From positions 1-64,000 of the forward strand of contig NZ_JAERUC010000028.1 in NCBI RefSeq assembly GCF_016745505.1: DNA of 64,000 nucleotides, in the 5' to 3' direction. Under the pieces are notes generated by a model. It was not told the origin of the DNA. It did not search any database and saw only the letters and a list, made by a program, of their open reading frames with translations. Shown here piece after piece: positions 8,883 to 17,694 of this stretch. Made by a program: the position numbers and the translations under genes. This DNA comes from Streptomyces silvae (GTDB taxonomy: Bacteria; Actinomycetota; Actinomycetes; Streptomycetales; Streptomycetaceae). Position 1 is the first letter of the stretch; every line of letters begins with the position of its first letter.

Positions 8883-10465
8883 CGGGAGACCTCCGCGCTC
8901 GCCATGTCGAGGACGCCCGCGAAGCCGGGTGTCCAGCGGGGCCTCGTGTTGCGGGCGTAGATGTTGTCGATCTGGAAGAGGGGGACGAAGGGCGCCTCGG
9001 TCTTGATGAGCCGCTGGAGGCCGGAGAAGGCCTTCCGCCGGGTCTCCGGGTCGACGGAGAGTTCCTCGAGGTCGACGAGCCGGTCGGCCTCCTTGTCGTG
9101 CCAGCGGCTCTGCCGCCGGTCACTGCGTACGTTGGACTGGATCATGCTCTCGCCGTCGAGGGTCCAGACGGTGGAGGCGGCCAGGTACATCGGGCCCAGG
9201 GCTCCGTGGTTGTCCGAGGTGAGCCGCTGCGCGTACGTACCGGGGTCGAGGAGGTCGACGCGGGCGTGCACCCCGGCGCGGTCGAGGAGGCCGGCGATGG
9301 CCTCCGCGACGTTGGCGTCCACGTTGGAGGCGGTGAGGGTCGTGCTGATGCCGTCCGGGTGCCCGGCCTCGGCGAGCAGGGCGCGGGCCTTGGCGACGGA
9401 ACGGGTGAACGGCTCGACGCCGGAGTCGAATCCGAAGGCGCCGCGCGGGATCATCGCGGGGACCTCGGTCGCCTGCCCGCCGAGGACGGCCTTGATGAGC
9501 AGGGGCACGTCGACCGCGTGGTTGAGCGCCTGGCGCACCCGGCGGTCCTGGAGCGGCCCCGCGGTGAGGGTGTCCAGGGAGAGGTACGAGGTGCGGATAC
9601 CGGTGTGGTGGTCGAGGCTCACGCCGGTGTAACCGCCCAGCTGCTGGGCCGCGTCGGGGGTGAGTCCGGCAACGAGGTCCACCCCGCCGCTCTGGAGCGC
9701 GGCGAGCGCGGAGGACGCGTTGCGGGCGGGTGTGAAGACGAGTTCGTCGACGGCCGGCCTGCGTTCCCAGTGGTGCTCGTAGGCGCGCATCCGCAGTTCG
9801 TGGTCGCGCTTCCAGCTCGCGAAGACGAAGGGCCCGGTGCCGACGGGACGGGCGGCGAAGCCCTCGTCACCGACCTCGGCGAGGTAGCGCGGAGGGACGA
9901 TCACCCCGCCGAAGAGGGACACCTTGTCGGGCAGGATCGGGTCGTGGACGGTGGTGTGGAGGTCCACGGTGAGCCGGTCGACGACGGTGACGCCCTCGAC
10001 GTAGCGCAGTTCGACGATGGGCGATCGGGTCGCCGGGTCCAGGAGGCGTTCGATGCTGAACTTCACGGCGGCGGCGTCGCACACCTCGCCGTTGTGGAAG
10101 GTGACTCCGGGCCGCAGCCGGAAGCGCCAGACGCGGGGCGACACGGCCTTCCAGGACAGCGCCAGGCGGGGCGTCAGGGTGTTGTCGCGGCCCCGCGCCG
10201 TGAGGGTGTCGAACATGTTGATCAGGGCGTTCATCGAGATCATGTCGCCCTGCTTCTGCGGGTCCATCGTCTTGGGGTCGCCCGTCTGGGAGACCCGCAG
10301 GACGTTGCCGGCACCGACCGCGGGGTCGGTGCCGCAGCCGGTGAGCAGTGCCGGCGCGGCGATCGCGGGGAGCAGCGCACTGCCGTACCGCAGGATCGCG
10401 CGGCGGGAGGGGCGGCTGCGGTCCCCGGCCCACCCTCCACGTATTCGTTCCATTGAACAACACAT
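8879..10465 (-). CDS. Extracellular solute-binding lipoprotein, family 5 (peptide-type), Tat-exported
   Basis: About 524-528 residues. The N terminus has a twin-arginine motif (PSRRAILRYG), a hydrophobic stretch and the lipobox LLTGC, so it is a Tat-exported lipoprotein on the outer face of the membrane. The family-5 binding fold includes the VTFHNGEVCDAAAVKFSIER signature. It delivers substrate to the following four transporter subunits. The start may be ATG 10465 or the in-frame ATG 10453. Neither has a strong ribosome site. It is divergent from the IclR gene, the probable regulator. The substrate is unknown: peptides are typical, but some members bind glycosides or metal chelates. Confidence 0.93.
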   Translation of the reverse strand: MCCSMERIRGGWAGDRSRPSRRAILRYGSALLPAIAAPALLTGCGTDPAVGAGNVLRVSQTGDPKTMDPQKQGDMISMNALINMFDTLTARGRDNTLTPRLALSWKAVSPRVWRFRLRPGVTFHNGEVCDAAAVKFSIERLLDPATRSPIVELRYVEGVTVVDRLTVDLHTTVHDPILPDKVSLFGGVIVPPRYLAEVGDEGFAARPVGTGPFVFASWKRDHELRMRAYEHHWERRPAVDELVFTPARNASSALAALQSGGVDLVAGLTPDAAQQLGGYTGVSLDHHTGIRTSYLSLDTLTAGPLQDRRVRQALNHAVDVPLLIKAVLGGQATEVPAMIPRGAFGFDSGVEPFTRSVAKARALLAEAGHPDGISTTLTASNVDANVAEAIAGLLDRAGVHARVDLLDPGTYAQRLTSDNHGALGPMYLAASTVWTLDGESMIQSNVRSDRRQSRWHDKEADRLVDLEELSVDPETRRKAFSGLQRLIKTEAPFVPLFQIDNIYARNTRPRWTPGFAGVLDMASAEVSR

Positions 10466-10483
10466 CCGTTCCGGCAGATGGAA
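10447..10483. promoter_or_regulatory. Possible IclR operator region in divergent promoter
   Basis: The short gap between the importer operon and the IclR gene contains inverted repeats GTTC-CATT-GAAC (10447-10458) and TTCC-N7-GGAA (10469-10483). IclR-family sites are often imperfect palindromes of TGGAA/TTCCA type. The match is suggestive only. Confidence 0.3.
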
Positions 10484-10507
10484 TGCAGTGGGGGTAAGCT
10501 AAGCGAC

Positions 10508-11371
10508 ATGGGGAAACCGGTCAATAGCCGTCCGAAGGAGCAGCCGCCTGCGGGCCGGGCTGTCGAACAGTCCGTCATGGGCCCGGTGGACAAGGCGATG
10601 GAGGTCCTGTCCGCGCTGGTGGAGACGGGTGCGCCGCACCGTCTGGCCGATCTGGCACGCCGCACGGGGCTCACCAAACCCACCGTGCACCGGCTGCTGC
10701 GCGGCCTCGCGGGCTCCGGCTTCGTCGAGCCCGCCGAAGGGGGCAGCTACCGGGCGGGCCCCCGGCTGCTGGGCCTCGCCGCCGCCGCGCTCGACAGCGG
10801 TCCGGCACTGCGCCGGATCAGGCCGGTGCTGGCCGAACTCCGCACCAGTACAGGGCTGCTGGCGCACTACGCCGTACGTGACGGGGACGCCGCGGTCTGC
10901 CTGGAGGTGTCGGAGCCGGCCCGGGAGTACGCGCTGGAGCTGCGCCCCGGCTCACGGGCGCCCCTGCTGCTGTCCGCACCGGGCCTCGCCGTGCTGGCCG
11001 CGCTGCCGTCCGCCGAGGCCGAGGAGGCCTTCTCCGCAGCCGAGGCGGCCGGCCACCCGCTGCCGGTGCCCGCGGCGGATCTGCGGGACGAGATCGCCGC
11101 CGCCGCGGAGCGCGGGTACGCGGTCGACGACCAGTACGAGCAGGAGGACCGCCGCGCACTGGCCTCGGCGGTACGGGACGCCGAGGGACGGGTCGTGGGG
11201 GCCGTCGCGCTCACCGGACTCGTCTTCACCCTGGACCGGGCGGGAGTCGAGCTGTACGGCCCGATGGTCCGCGCCGCCGCACGCGCGGTCTCCGCCGGGC
11301 TCGCGTCCGACGGGCGCCCCGGGCTCACGGTGGCCCGCGAGGCGGTACGCGACCTGGGTGCGGGCCTGTGA
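10508..11371 (+). CDS. IclR-family transcriptional regulator
   Basis: About 287 residues. An N-terminal winged helix-turn-helix (residues ~20-75, with RLADLARRTGLTKPTVHRLLRGL as the recognition part) is followed by a GAF-like effector domain containing GYAVDDQYEQEDRRALASAV, the usual IclR effector-domain hallmark. It is transcribed away from the ABC importer and overlaps the next gene (GTGA), so it probably regulates both. ATG 10508 is preferred for the start, and ATG 10478 is an in-frame alternative. Neither has a strong Shine-Dalgarno sequence. Confidence 0.93.
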   Translation: MGKPVNSRPKEQPPAGRAVEQSVMGPVDKAMEVLSALVETGAPHRLADLARRTGLTKPTVHRLLRGLAGSGFVEPAEGGSYRAGPRLLGLAAAALDSGPALRRIRPVLAELRTSTGLLAHYAVRDGDAAVCLEVSEPAREYALELRPGSRAPLLLSAPGLAVLAALPSAEAEEAFSAAEAAGHPLPVPAADLRDEIAAAAERGYAVDDQYEQEDRRALASAVRDAEGRVVGAVALTGLVFTLDRAGVELYGPMVRAAARAVSAGLASDGRPGLTVAREAVRDLGAGL

Positions 11372-12435
11372 GCGCGGGGACCGCCGTCACGGGCGGGAGC
11401 GGACGCGCCGCCGTACTGGCCGGGGGCAGGGAGCGGCGCCTCTACTCGGGCGCCGCCTGGTCCGTGGGCTCCGCGCGGGGCCCCGTGGACCGGGGATGGC
11501 TGGGCACCAGGGCCTGGGACGGCGCGGAGCTGGACGGCGAGGATCTCTGGGATCTCGCCTCCGTCACCAAACCCGTGGTGGGCCTGGTCGTCATGGCGCT
11601 CGCCGAGCGGGGCGCGCTGTCCCTGGCCGGCACGGTGGGCGCACTCCTCCCGCGCTACCGGGACACCGACACGGCGCGGCTGACCGTCACCGAACTCCTC
11701 ACCCACACCTCGGGCCTGCCCGGGCGGGTCCCGATGTACCGCAGCCACCCCACCCGGGAATCCCTGCTCACCGGCCTCGGCACCCTGCCGCTGCGGGCGG
11801 CGCCGGGCGTCCGGGTCGAATACTCCTCCCAGGGCTTCATGCTGCTCGGCCTCATCGCCGAACAGGCGGGCGGGCAGGGGCTGGACGCACTGGTGGACGA
11901 GCTGGTGTGCGCCCCGCTGGGCATGGGGGACACCGGTTTCAATCCCGGCCCCGCGGCCCGGGAGCGGGCCGTCGCGACCGAGCGCTGCCCCTGGCGCGGC
12001 AGGACGGTCGTGGGAGAGGTGCACGACGAGAACGCGGTCGTCCTCGGCGGGATCGCGGGCCACGCGGGGCTCTTCTCGACCCTCGCCGACACGGAGCGGC
12101 TCGCGGTCTGCCTGGCGGGCGGCGCGCGCGAACTGCTGCGCCCGGAGACGTACTCGCTGATGACGGCCCCGCACACCGACGGACTGAACCTCCGCCGCGC
12201 GCTCGCCTGGCAGGGCCAGGACCCGTCCGGCTCCCCCGTCGGCCCGTCCTTCGGCCCGTCGTCGTACGGCCACACCGGTTTCACGGGGACGAGCCTGTGG
12301 ATCGACCCCGGCACGGGCCGTTACGCCGTACTCCTCACCAACCGGGTCCATCCGGCGCGGGACGGCGACGGGATCGTGGACCTCCGCCGGGAGTTCCACT
12401 CGGTGGGCACGGCCCACGCGTCGCCGCGGCCGTGA
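11368..12435 (+). CDS. Serine hydrolase of the beta-lactamase/penicillin-binding (class C) fold
   Basis: A 355-residue protein without a visible signal peptide, so probably cytoplasmic. The active-site motifs are SVTK (S65, K68), a YSS version of the Tyr-Ser-Asn motif in VEYSSQGF, and HTG near GHTGFTGTSLW. These are the SxxK, YxN and (H/K)TG boxes of the family, with Asn replaced by Ser in the second box. Family members act as esterases, D-aminopeptidases or amidases. The GTG start overlaps the IclR stop by 4 bp, so it is co-expressed with the regulator. A D-amino-acid peptide or ester imported by the adjacent transporter is a reasonable guess for its substrate. Confidence 0.9.
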   Translation: MSAGTAVTGGSGRAAVLAGGRERRLYSGAAWSVGSARGPVDRGWLGTRAWDGAELDGEDLWDLASVTKPVVGLVVMALAERGALSLAGTVGALLPRYRDTDTARLTVTELLTHTSGLPGRVPMYRSHPTRESLLTGLGTLPLRAAPGVRVEYSSQGFMLLGLIAEQAGGQGLDALVDELVCAPLGMGDTGFNPGPAARERAVATERCPWRGRTVVGEVHDENAVVLGGIAGHAGLFSTLADTERLAVCLAGGARELLRPETYSLMTAPHTDGLNLRRALAWQGQDPSGSPVGPSFGPSSYGHTGFTGTSLWIDPGTGRYAVLLTNRVHPARDGDGIVDLRREFHSVGTAHASPRP

Positions 12436-12441
12436 CACGGC

Positions 12442-12475
12442 GACGGGCCCGGCACCGTGCGGTGCCGGGCCCGTC
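12442..12475 (+). terminator. Strong terminator after the IclR/serine hydrolase operon
   Basis: A perfect 15-bp stem (12442-12456 with 12461-12475) with a GTGC loop lies 6 bp after the stop codon. The remaining 65 bp before the next convergent stop contain two GCTCACGCGTCA direct repeats and no gene. Confidence 0.9.
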
Positions 12476-12541
12476 TGGCCTGCTCGTACGCCGGGCACGC
12501 TCCCGCGTCGGGCGTGCTCACGCGTCACGGGCGCTCACGCG

Positions 12542-13819
12542 TCAGGCGTGGGACCCGGCCTTGCGGCGGCGTACGACGAACACCGCGCCCGCGCCGATCG
12601 CCAGCGCCGCGCCGCTCGCGAGGGCGAGCTGCGAGGTGGACGAGCCCGTGGCGGCGAGGCTGCCGCCGACGGGGGTGGCCGACGTGCCGGTCTGCGGCTT
12701 GACGTCCGGGGTGTTCGGCTTGCTCGTGCCGGGCTTGGCGTCGTCGACCTTGCCCGGGTCGCTGCCCGCGGCGGCGATCATGAACTCGTAGCCCTCGAGG
12801 TCGGGGCTCCCGCCGCAGCTGCCGTCGGCGTTCCAGTAGTCACCGGCGACGAAGGTGACGCCATTGCCCGCGGGGGCCTTGGCGTCGACCGTGAGGCGCA
12901 GCTTGACGTCGGCGTGGGCGCCGGCCCTCAGCGGGCTGATCTTCTCGATGTAGTTCTCGTTGTCGACGTTCTTCCACGTCGAGGACGAGGCGGACGACCA
13001 CTGCAGGTGCACCAGGTCGTCGAGGTCGTTGAGCCCGCTCCGGTCGGTCGCGTGGGCGTAGACGAACGGGAAGACCTCGTCCATGGTCTTCTCGGTGCCG
13101 TTGGTCACCCGGAGGCGGAAGTCGACCTTCGTGCCGGCGACGACGGTGGACGGCAGACCCGTGACGACCGTGGTGAGCTTGGCCTCGGGGACGCAGGTGT
13201 CGTCCTCCTCGCCGCCCTCGGCCTCCTCCTCCTTCGCCTTGGCCAGCGCGGCGTCCGCGGCGGTCTTGTCGGCGAGCGCCTGCTCGGTGGCCTTCTGCGC
13301 CGCGTCGAGCACCCGGACCGCGGCGACCCGCGCGTCGTCGCGCGCGTCCACGGCGGCCTTGACCTTGGCGTCGGCGGCGGCCTTGACCTCGGTGGCGGCC
13401 TCGGCGGCGGCCTTCGCCTCGGCGAGAGCGGTCGCCGCAGCGGCCTTCTCCTCGTCGGTGGCCGTCTCCGGAAGGGCTGCGACGGCCGCTTCGGCGTCGA
13501 CGACCGCCTGGTCGGCATCGGTCTTCGCGGTGGCGGCCTCCGCCGCCGCCGTCTCGGCGGCCTTGACGGCCACGGCCAGGTCGAAGCTGTCGGAAAGGGT
13601 CTCCTCCAGGGCGGCCTCGGCGGCGCTCTCGGCCGCGACCGCCTCGTCGTACGCCGCCTGAGCCGCCGCGGCGGCCTTCTCCAGCTCCGCGACGGACGGC
13701 TTCTCCTGCGTCTGCGCCGCAGGCTTTCCGTCGGCGAACGCGGGGGTGACCGACAGCAGGACGGCAGGTGTGGTCACTGCGGCGGCGACAGCTGTGGCAA
13801 GTATCCGGCGAATCTTCAC
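12542..13819 (-). CDS. LAXTG-anchored coiled-coil surface protein
   Basis: A 425-residue secreted protein. Residues 1-29 form a signal peptide ending AFA. Residues ~42-205 are Ala/Glu/Lys-rich heptads predicted to be a long coiled coil. Residues ~212-365 form a beta-rich domain with two cysteines. A Pro/Thr/Lys linker follows, then the sorting signal LAATG (388-392), a hydrophobic helix and the basic tail VVRRRK. LAXTG is the form recognised by Streptomyces class E sortases, so the protein is expected to be covalently wall-linked. It is monocistronic. The function is unknown, but display of the globular domain on a stalk is the visible design. Confidence 0.88.
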   Translation of the reverse strand: MKIRRILATAVAAAVTTPAVLLSVTPAFADGKPAAQTQEKPSVAELEKAAAAAQAAYDEAVAAESAAEAALEETLSDSFDLAVAVKAAETAAAEAATAKTDADQAVVDAEAAVAALPETATDEEKAAAATALAEAKAAAEAATEVKAAADAKVKAAVDARDDARVAAVRVLDAAQKATEQALADKTAADAALAKAKEEEAEGGEEDDTCVPEAKLTTVVTGLPSTVVAGTKVDFRLRVTNGTEKTMDEVFPFVYAHATDRSGLNDLDDLVHLQWSSASSSTWKNVDNENYIEKISPLRAGAHADVKLRLTVDAKAPAGNGVTFVAGDYWNADGSCGGSPDLEGYEFMIAAAGSDPGKVDDAKPGTSKPNTPDVKPQTGTSATPVGGSLAATGSSTSQLALASGAALAIGAGAVFVVRRRKAGSHA

Positions 13820-14096
13820 AAGAGCCCTTCGGGGTCCGAAAAAAGAGAGAAGGGGTCGCAGCGGAATGGGGCACGCTGATGCGACTCGGGGGTGATCGTA
13901 TGGCCGGGACAGCGACCGGCCGTCACATTTTCTTCACCCGTTCCGACCGGCACCTCGGCACCCGGACAGACAGAAAAGACGAAAGGGTGCAGTTGCGTTC
14001 ACTCCCTGTGCTTTCGCTGTGAGGAACGCCACACACGCTTCGGCGCTCACTCCACCCCCTCCCCCATCGGGCCTCCCTCCCGGGCGAGTTCGGGGT

Positions 14097-14126
14097 TTGA
14101 CAGCCATGCCGCACCATGACCATGAT
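14097..14126 (+). promoter_or_regulatory. Promoter of the ABC/GntR operon
   Basis: TTGACA (14097-14102) is separated by 18 bp from CATGAT (14121-14126), about 36 bp before the GTG start. This is one of the best housekeeping-type promoters in the window. The rest of the 340-bp gap (13820-14096) holds the LAXTG gene leader and no recognisable gene. Confidence 0.6.
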
Positions 14127-14161
14127 TCCATTAATTGACTCATGGAATTGAGGTGGGGCGC

Positions 14162-15106
14162 GTGGCGGACACGAGCGACACGGGCGGGAGTCCGGGCACC
14201 TGGGCCCTGGAGGCCCGCGGACTGGGGAAGCGCTACCGGCGCGGATGGGCCCTGCGTGACTGCTCCTTCCGGCTGCCGGCCGGACGGATCTGCGGCCTCG
14301 TCGGGCCGAACGGCGCGGGGAAGAGCACCCTGCTGGGCCTGGCTTCCCGTCAGATCGCGCCGACGGAGGGCGCACTGCGGGTGTTCGGGGTGCCGGTGGA
14401 CGACCCCGGCGTGATGCCGAGGTTCGCCTTCCTCGGGCAGGACAAGCCGATGTACAAGCGGTTCACCGTGGCGGAGACGCTGCGGCTGGGCAGCGAGCTC
14501 AATCCGGGCTGGGACGCGGCGGCGGCGGAGCGGATCGTGCGCTCCGGCGGTGTGCCGATGGACGCCGCCGTCGGGACGCTCTCCGGCGGGCAGCGCACCC
14601 GGGTCGCCCTCGCGCTGGCCTTCGGCAAACGGCCGGACCTGCTGCTGCTCGACGAGCCGATGGCGGACCTCGACCCGCTGGCCCGCGACGAGATGGGCAC
14701 CCTGCTGATGGCCGAGGCCGTCGAGCGCGGGACCACGGTGGTGATGTCCTCCCACATCCTGGCCGAGCTGGAGGACATGTGCGACTACCTGCTGGTTGTC
14801 GCCGACGGCCGGATCCGGATGGCGGGTGACGCGGACGCCTTGGTCCCGGCGCACGCCCTGGTGACCGGGCTCGCCGAGGACGGGGGTCTGCCCGCCGCTC
14901 TCGCCCGCCACACGGTCATCGAGCAGCGCGTCCAGGGGCGGCAGTTCCAGGCGATGCTGCGGACCGACGGCCCGCTGACCGGGGACTGGCAGGTCGCCGA
15001 GCCCAGCCTGGAGGAGGTGCTGCTCGCGCATCTGCGCTCGCCGGACGCTCCCGCGCTGTACACACCGGGCGCACGCATCGAGACCGAGGGGACCAGGACC
15101 GCATGA
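14162..15106 (+). CDS. ABC transporter ATP-binding protein (YtrB-like)
   Basis: A 314-residue ATPase with Walker A (GPNGAGKST), signature (LSGGQRTRVALA) and Walker B (LLLLDEPMADLD), and a C-terminal extension. GTG 14162 is chosen because GAGG lies 8 nt upstream. Reading from TTG 14135 would add nine poorly supported residues. It pairs with the membrane protein encoded next (4-bp overlap) and with a YtrA-type regulator, an arrangement seen in envelope-stress or antibiotic-responsive modules. The substrate is unknown. Confidence 0.92.
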   Translation: MADTSDTGGSPGTWALEARGLGKRYRRGWALRDCSFRLPAGRICGLVGPNGAGKSTLLGLASRQIAPTEGALRVFGVPVDDPGVMPRFAFLGQDKPMYKRFTVAETLRLGSELNPGWDAAAAERIVRSGGVPMDAAVGTLSGGQRTRVALALAFGKRPDLLLLDEPMADLDPLARDEMGTLLMAEAVERGTTVVMSSHILAELEDMCDYLLVVADGRIRMAGDADALVPAHALVTGLAEDGGLPAALARHTVIEQRVQGRQFQAMLRTDGPLTGDWQVAEPSLEEVLLAHLRSPDAPALYTPGARIETEGTRTA

Positions 15107-16071
15107 GCACCACCGTCACCGGCACACCTGCCGCGCGCACCGCCCGCCCGAGGATGCTGCGCGGGCTGACCTGGCTGGTCCTGCGCCAGCACCGCACCAC
15201 CCTGTTCTGCGTCCTCGGCCTCACGCTGCTCGGCTCGCTCTGGATCGTGTACCAGCGCGGCCAGCTCAACGACGTGCTCGCCGCGGCCGGCTGGCCGGAG
15301 AAGAGCGTGCCGCTGCCCGTCGTGGGCGAGGGCTACAGCAGGCTCACCTCCCTGCTGGGCCTGCTGCCCGGCATCCTCGCCGTCTTCCTCGGCGCCCCGC
15401 TGATCGCCGCCGACCAGGAGCAGGGCACCGCGCAGCTCGTCACCACCCAGTCCGTGGCCCGGCGCCGCTGGCTCGTCGCGAAGCTCGGCTGGTGCCTCCT
15501 GATCACCCTGGTGGCCTGCTCGGTGCTCTCCGCCGTCTTCACCTGGTGGTGGCGGCCCCACCGCTCGGTCCTGCCCAGCCACTGGATGGACAGCTCCGCC
15601 TTCGACACCACGGGCCCCGTCCTGCCCGCGCTCGCCCTGTTCCTCACCGCGGCCGGCTTCACCATCGGCATCCTGGTGCGCCGGGTCCTGGCCTCCATGG
15701 TCGTCACGTTCGTCTTCTGTGTGGCCGCCCAGACGGCGTGGGGGATGTACCGGCCCCTCCTGGGCACGGCGCGCACCCTCACCTATCCCCTGGACGACCC
15801 TCTCCCGTCCCGCCTGGAGGACGCGTACGAACTGGACCGCTGGATCGGCAGCGCGGACGGGCAGCTGTACGGCTGGGGTTCGTGCGCCGAGGCGACCGAG
15901 AAGGCGACGAACGCGTGCCTCCAGGAGAAGGGCATCGTCAACAACGTCTTCGAGTACCTCGAGTACGACCAGATGGCGGCCATGCAGTGGGCGGGCGCCG
16001 GCATCCTGCTGGCGGGCACCGCCGTACTGACCGCGTTCGCCCTCTGGTGGGCCTCCCGCCGCTCCCTGTAG
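15103..16071 (+). CDS. ABC-2 type membrane permease
   Basis: A 322-residue integral membrane protein with about six hydrophobic segments (for example TTLFCVLGLTLLGSLWIVY, LLGLLPGILAVFLGAPLIA and a last segment near the C terminus) and a large loop (~225-285) rich in charged residues with two cysteines. The DQEQGTAQLVTTQSVARRRW stretch after the second segment is typical of ABC-2 permeases. Its ATG overlaps the ATPase gene. Confidence 0.88.
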   Translation: MSTTVTGTPAARTARPRMLRGLTWLVLRQHRTTLFCVLGLTLLGSLWIVYQRGQLNDVLAAAGWPEKSVPLPVVGEGYSRLTSLLGLLPGILAVFLGAPLIAADQEQGTAQLVTTQSVARRRWLVAKLGWCLLITLVACSVLSAVFTWWWRPHRSVLPSHWMDSSAFDTTGPVLPALALFLTAAGFTIGILVRRVLASMVVTFVFCVAAQTAWGMYRPLLGTARTLTYPLDDPLPSRLEDAYELDRWIGSADGQLYGWGSCAEATEKATNACLQEKGIVNNVFEYLEYDQMAAMQWAGAGILLAGTAVLTAFALWWASRRSL

Positions 16072-16127
16072 GACCGGCACCCCGTTCTCTCCGTAAAATG
16101 TCGTTCATCGAGCGGAAGGTGATGTCC

Positions 16128-16523
16128 GTGGTCGTGTTCCGCATCGACCGTCGCAGCGGTGTGGCGACGTATCTCCAGATCGTCCGGCAGGTCGAACAGG
16201 CCCTGCGGATGGGCGCGCTGGAGGAGGGCGACCGGCTGCCCACCGCCGCGCAGGTCGCCGCCACCACCAAGGTCAACCCGAACACGACGCTCAAGGCCTA
16301 CCGGGAGCTGGAGCGCGCGGGGCTGGCGGAGGTGCGTCAGGGGGCGGGGACCTTCATCACCCGCACCCTCGCCGATCCGGACTCCGGCCCCGAGTGGCCG
16401 CTGCGCACGGCCCTGACCGAATGGCTGCACCAGGCACGCGCCGAGGGCCTGGACGGCGAGGAGGTCCAGGCCCTGTTCGGGGCGGCGTTCGAGGCCGCGT
16501 ATCCCGGCGCCCCCGGCGGCTGA
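16128..16523 (+). CDS. GntR-family regulator, YtrA subfamily
   Basis: A 131-residue protein starting MVVFRIDRRSG. It has an N-terminal winged helix (~10-75, with LPTAAQVAATTKVNPNTTLKAYRELERAGL) and only a short C-terminal dimerisation tail, the hallmark of the YtrA subfamily. GTG 16128 is selected because GGAAGG lies 8 nt upstream. Upstream ATGs at 16098 and 16122 are badly spaced. It most likely represses its own ABC operon, although it is the last gene rather than the first. Confidence 0.9.
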   Translation: MVVFRIDRRSGVATYLQIVRQVEQALRMGALEEGDRLPTAAQVAATTKVNPNTTLKAYRELERAGLAEVRQGAGTFITRTLADPDSGPEWPLRTALTEWLHQARAEGLDGEEVQALFGAAFEAAYPGAPGG

Positions 16524-16565
16524 CCCGCGCCCTTCCTGCCCGGCCGTATCCCAAGGCGTACACAG

Positions 16566-16581
16566 GTGAAATCCTTTTCAC
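16566..16581. promoter_or_regulatory. LacI-type operator O1 upstream of the regulator
   Basis: GTGAAATCCTTTTCAC, with perfect GTGAAA/TTTCAC half sites around four central bases. It differs by one base from operator O2 at 22213. A TAGGGT -10-like box at 16589-16594 puts the site over the -35 region, about 50 nt before the lacI-type start, consistent with autoregulation. Confidence 0.75.
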
Positions 16582-16630
16582 CCGCAGGTAGGGTGACCGG
16601 GACGGCGGGCAGAGAGGGTACGGGACGCAG

Positions 16631-17656
16631 GTGGCGACGATCCATGATGTGGCGCGGGCCGCCGGGGTTTCACCGGCGACCGTCTCGCGCGTCTTCAACG
16701 GCGGCAACGTCACCCCGGCGCGGGTCCTCTCCGTGCGGCAGGCCGCCGCGGAGCTGGGGTTCGCTCCCAACAGGGTCGCCCGGTCGCTGCGCAAGCAGCA
16801 GTCGAGCGTGATCGCGCTGATCATCCCGGACATCGAGAACCCGTTCTTCACCTCGCTGGCCCGTGGCGTCGAGGACGCCGCGCAGCGCACGAGCCTCTCG
16901 GTCGTCCTGTGCAATTCCGACCAGGACACCGAGAAGGAGCGCCGGTATCTGGAGGTCGCGCTCGGTGAGCAGATGGCCGGGGTGATCGTCGCGGCGGCCT
17001 CCCAGGACCGTACGGACCTGGGGCCGCTGATCGCGCGCGGGGTGCCCGTGGTGGCCGTCGACCGCCGGCCGCACGACGCCGACGTCGACGCCGTCATGGT
17101 GGACAACCACCACGGCGGTGAGGTCGCCACCCGCCATCTGGTGAAGGCCGGCTACCGCAGGATCGCCTGCATCACCGGCCCCGAGGGCGCCTCCACCTCG
17201 GAGGAGCGCCTCGGCGGGTACCGCGCCGCGCTGGGCGCTGCCGCGCGCGGGGGGACGCCCGGCGCCCCGCCGGCTCCGGAGCTCGCGCAGGCCTGGGTGC
17301 GGTACGCGGACTTCCGGGTCGAGGGCGGCCGGCTCGCGATGCGTGAGCTGCTGGCGCTGCCCGAGCCGCCCGACGCGGTGTTCGTCGCCAACAACCTCAT
17401 GACGATCGGTGTGCTGGAGGCGCTGCGCGAGGCTCGGCAGGAACCGCCGAGCACCGGCGTCCTCTCCTTCGGCGACGTGCCGTGGGCGTCGCTGGTCCGG
17501 CCGTCACTGACGACGGTCGAGCTCCCCAGTTACGAACTGGGGCGTACCGCTGCCGAGTTGCTGCTGCAGCGCATGTCGGGCAGTTCGGCGGCCCTGCAGA
17601 CCGTGGTGCTGCGCACGACGCTCCAGGCACGCGAGAGCACCGCCGGCCCGGGGTGA
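16631..17656 (+). CDS. LacI-family transcriptional repressor of the proposed D-arabinan locus
   Basis: A 341-residue regulator. The LacI helix-turn-helix and hinge (residues ~3-58, starting IHDVARAAGVSPATVSRVFN) are followed by a periplasmic-binding-protein-like effector domain (SVIALIIPDIENPFFTSLARGVE). The GTG start fits a purine-rich leader. Its likely operators are GTGAAAT-N2-TTTCAC palindromes at 16566, 22213 and, in degenerate form, 22342. It therefore appears to control itself, the importer/GH172 operon and the kinase/isomerase/GH183 genes. The natural inducer is inferred to be an arabinan-derived sugar. Confidence 0.93.
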   Translation: MATIHDVARAAGVSPATVSRVFNGGNVTPARVLSVRQAAAELGFAPNRVARSLRKQQSSVIALIIPDIENPFFTSLARGVEDAAQRTSLSVVLCNSDQDTEKERRYLEVALGEQMAGVIVAAASQDRTDLGPLIARGVPVVAVDRRPHDADVDAVMVDNHHGGEVATRHLVKAGYRRIACITGPEGASTSEERLGGYRAALGAAARGGTPGAPPAPELAQAWVRYADFRVEGGRLAMRELLALPEPPDAVFVANNLMTIGVLEALREARQEPPSTGVLSFGDVPWASLVRPSLTTVELPSYELGRTAAELLLQRMSGSSAALQTVVLRTTLQARESTAGPG

Positions 17657-17694
17657 TCCGGCCCGGCGGTGCGTACGTACGCTCCCGCCCGGGG

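Noticed and set aside
12500..12541. Short GCTCACGCGTCA direct repeats as a CRISPR-like array
   Set aside because: Only two copies, no spacer-length interval and no cas genes.
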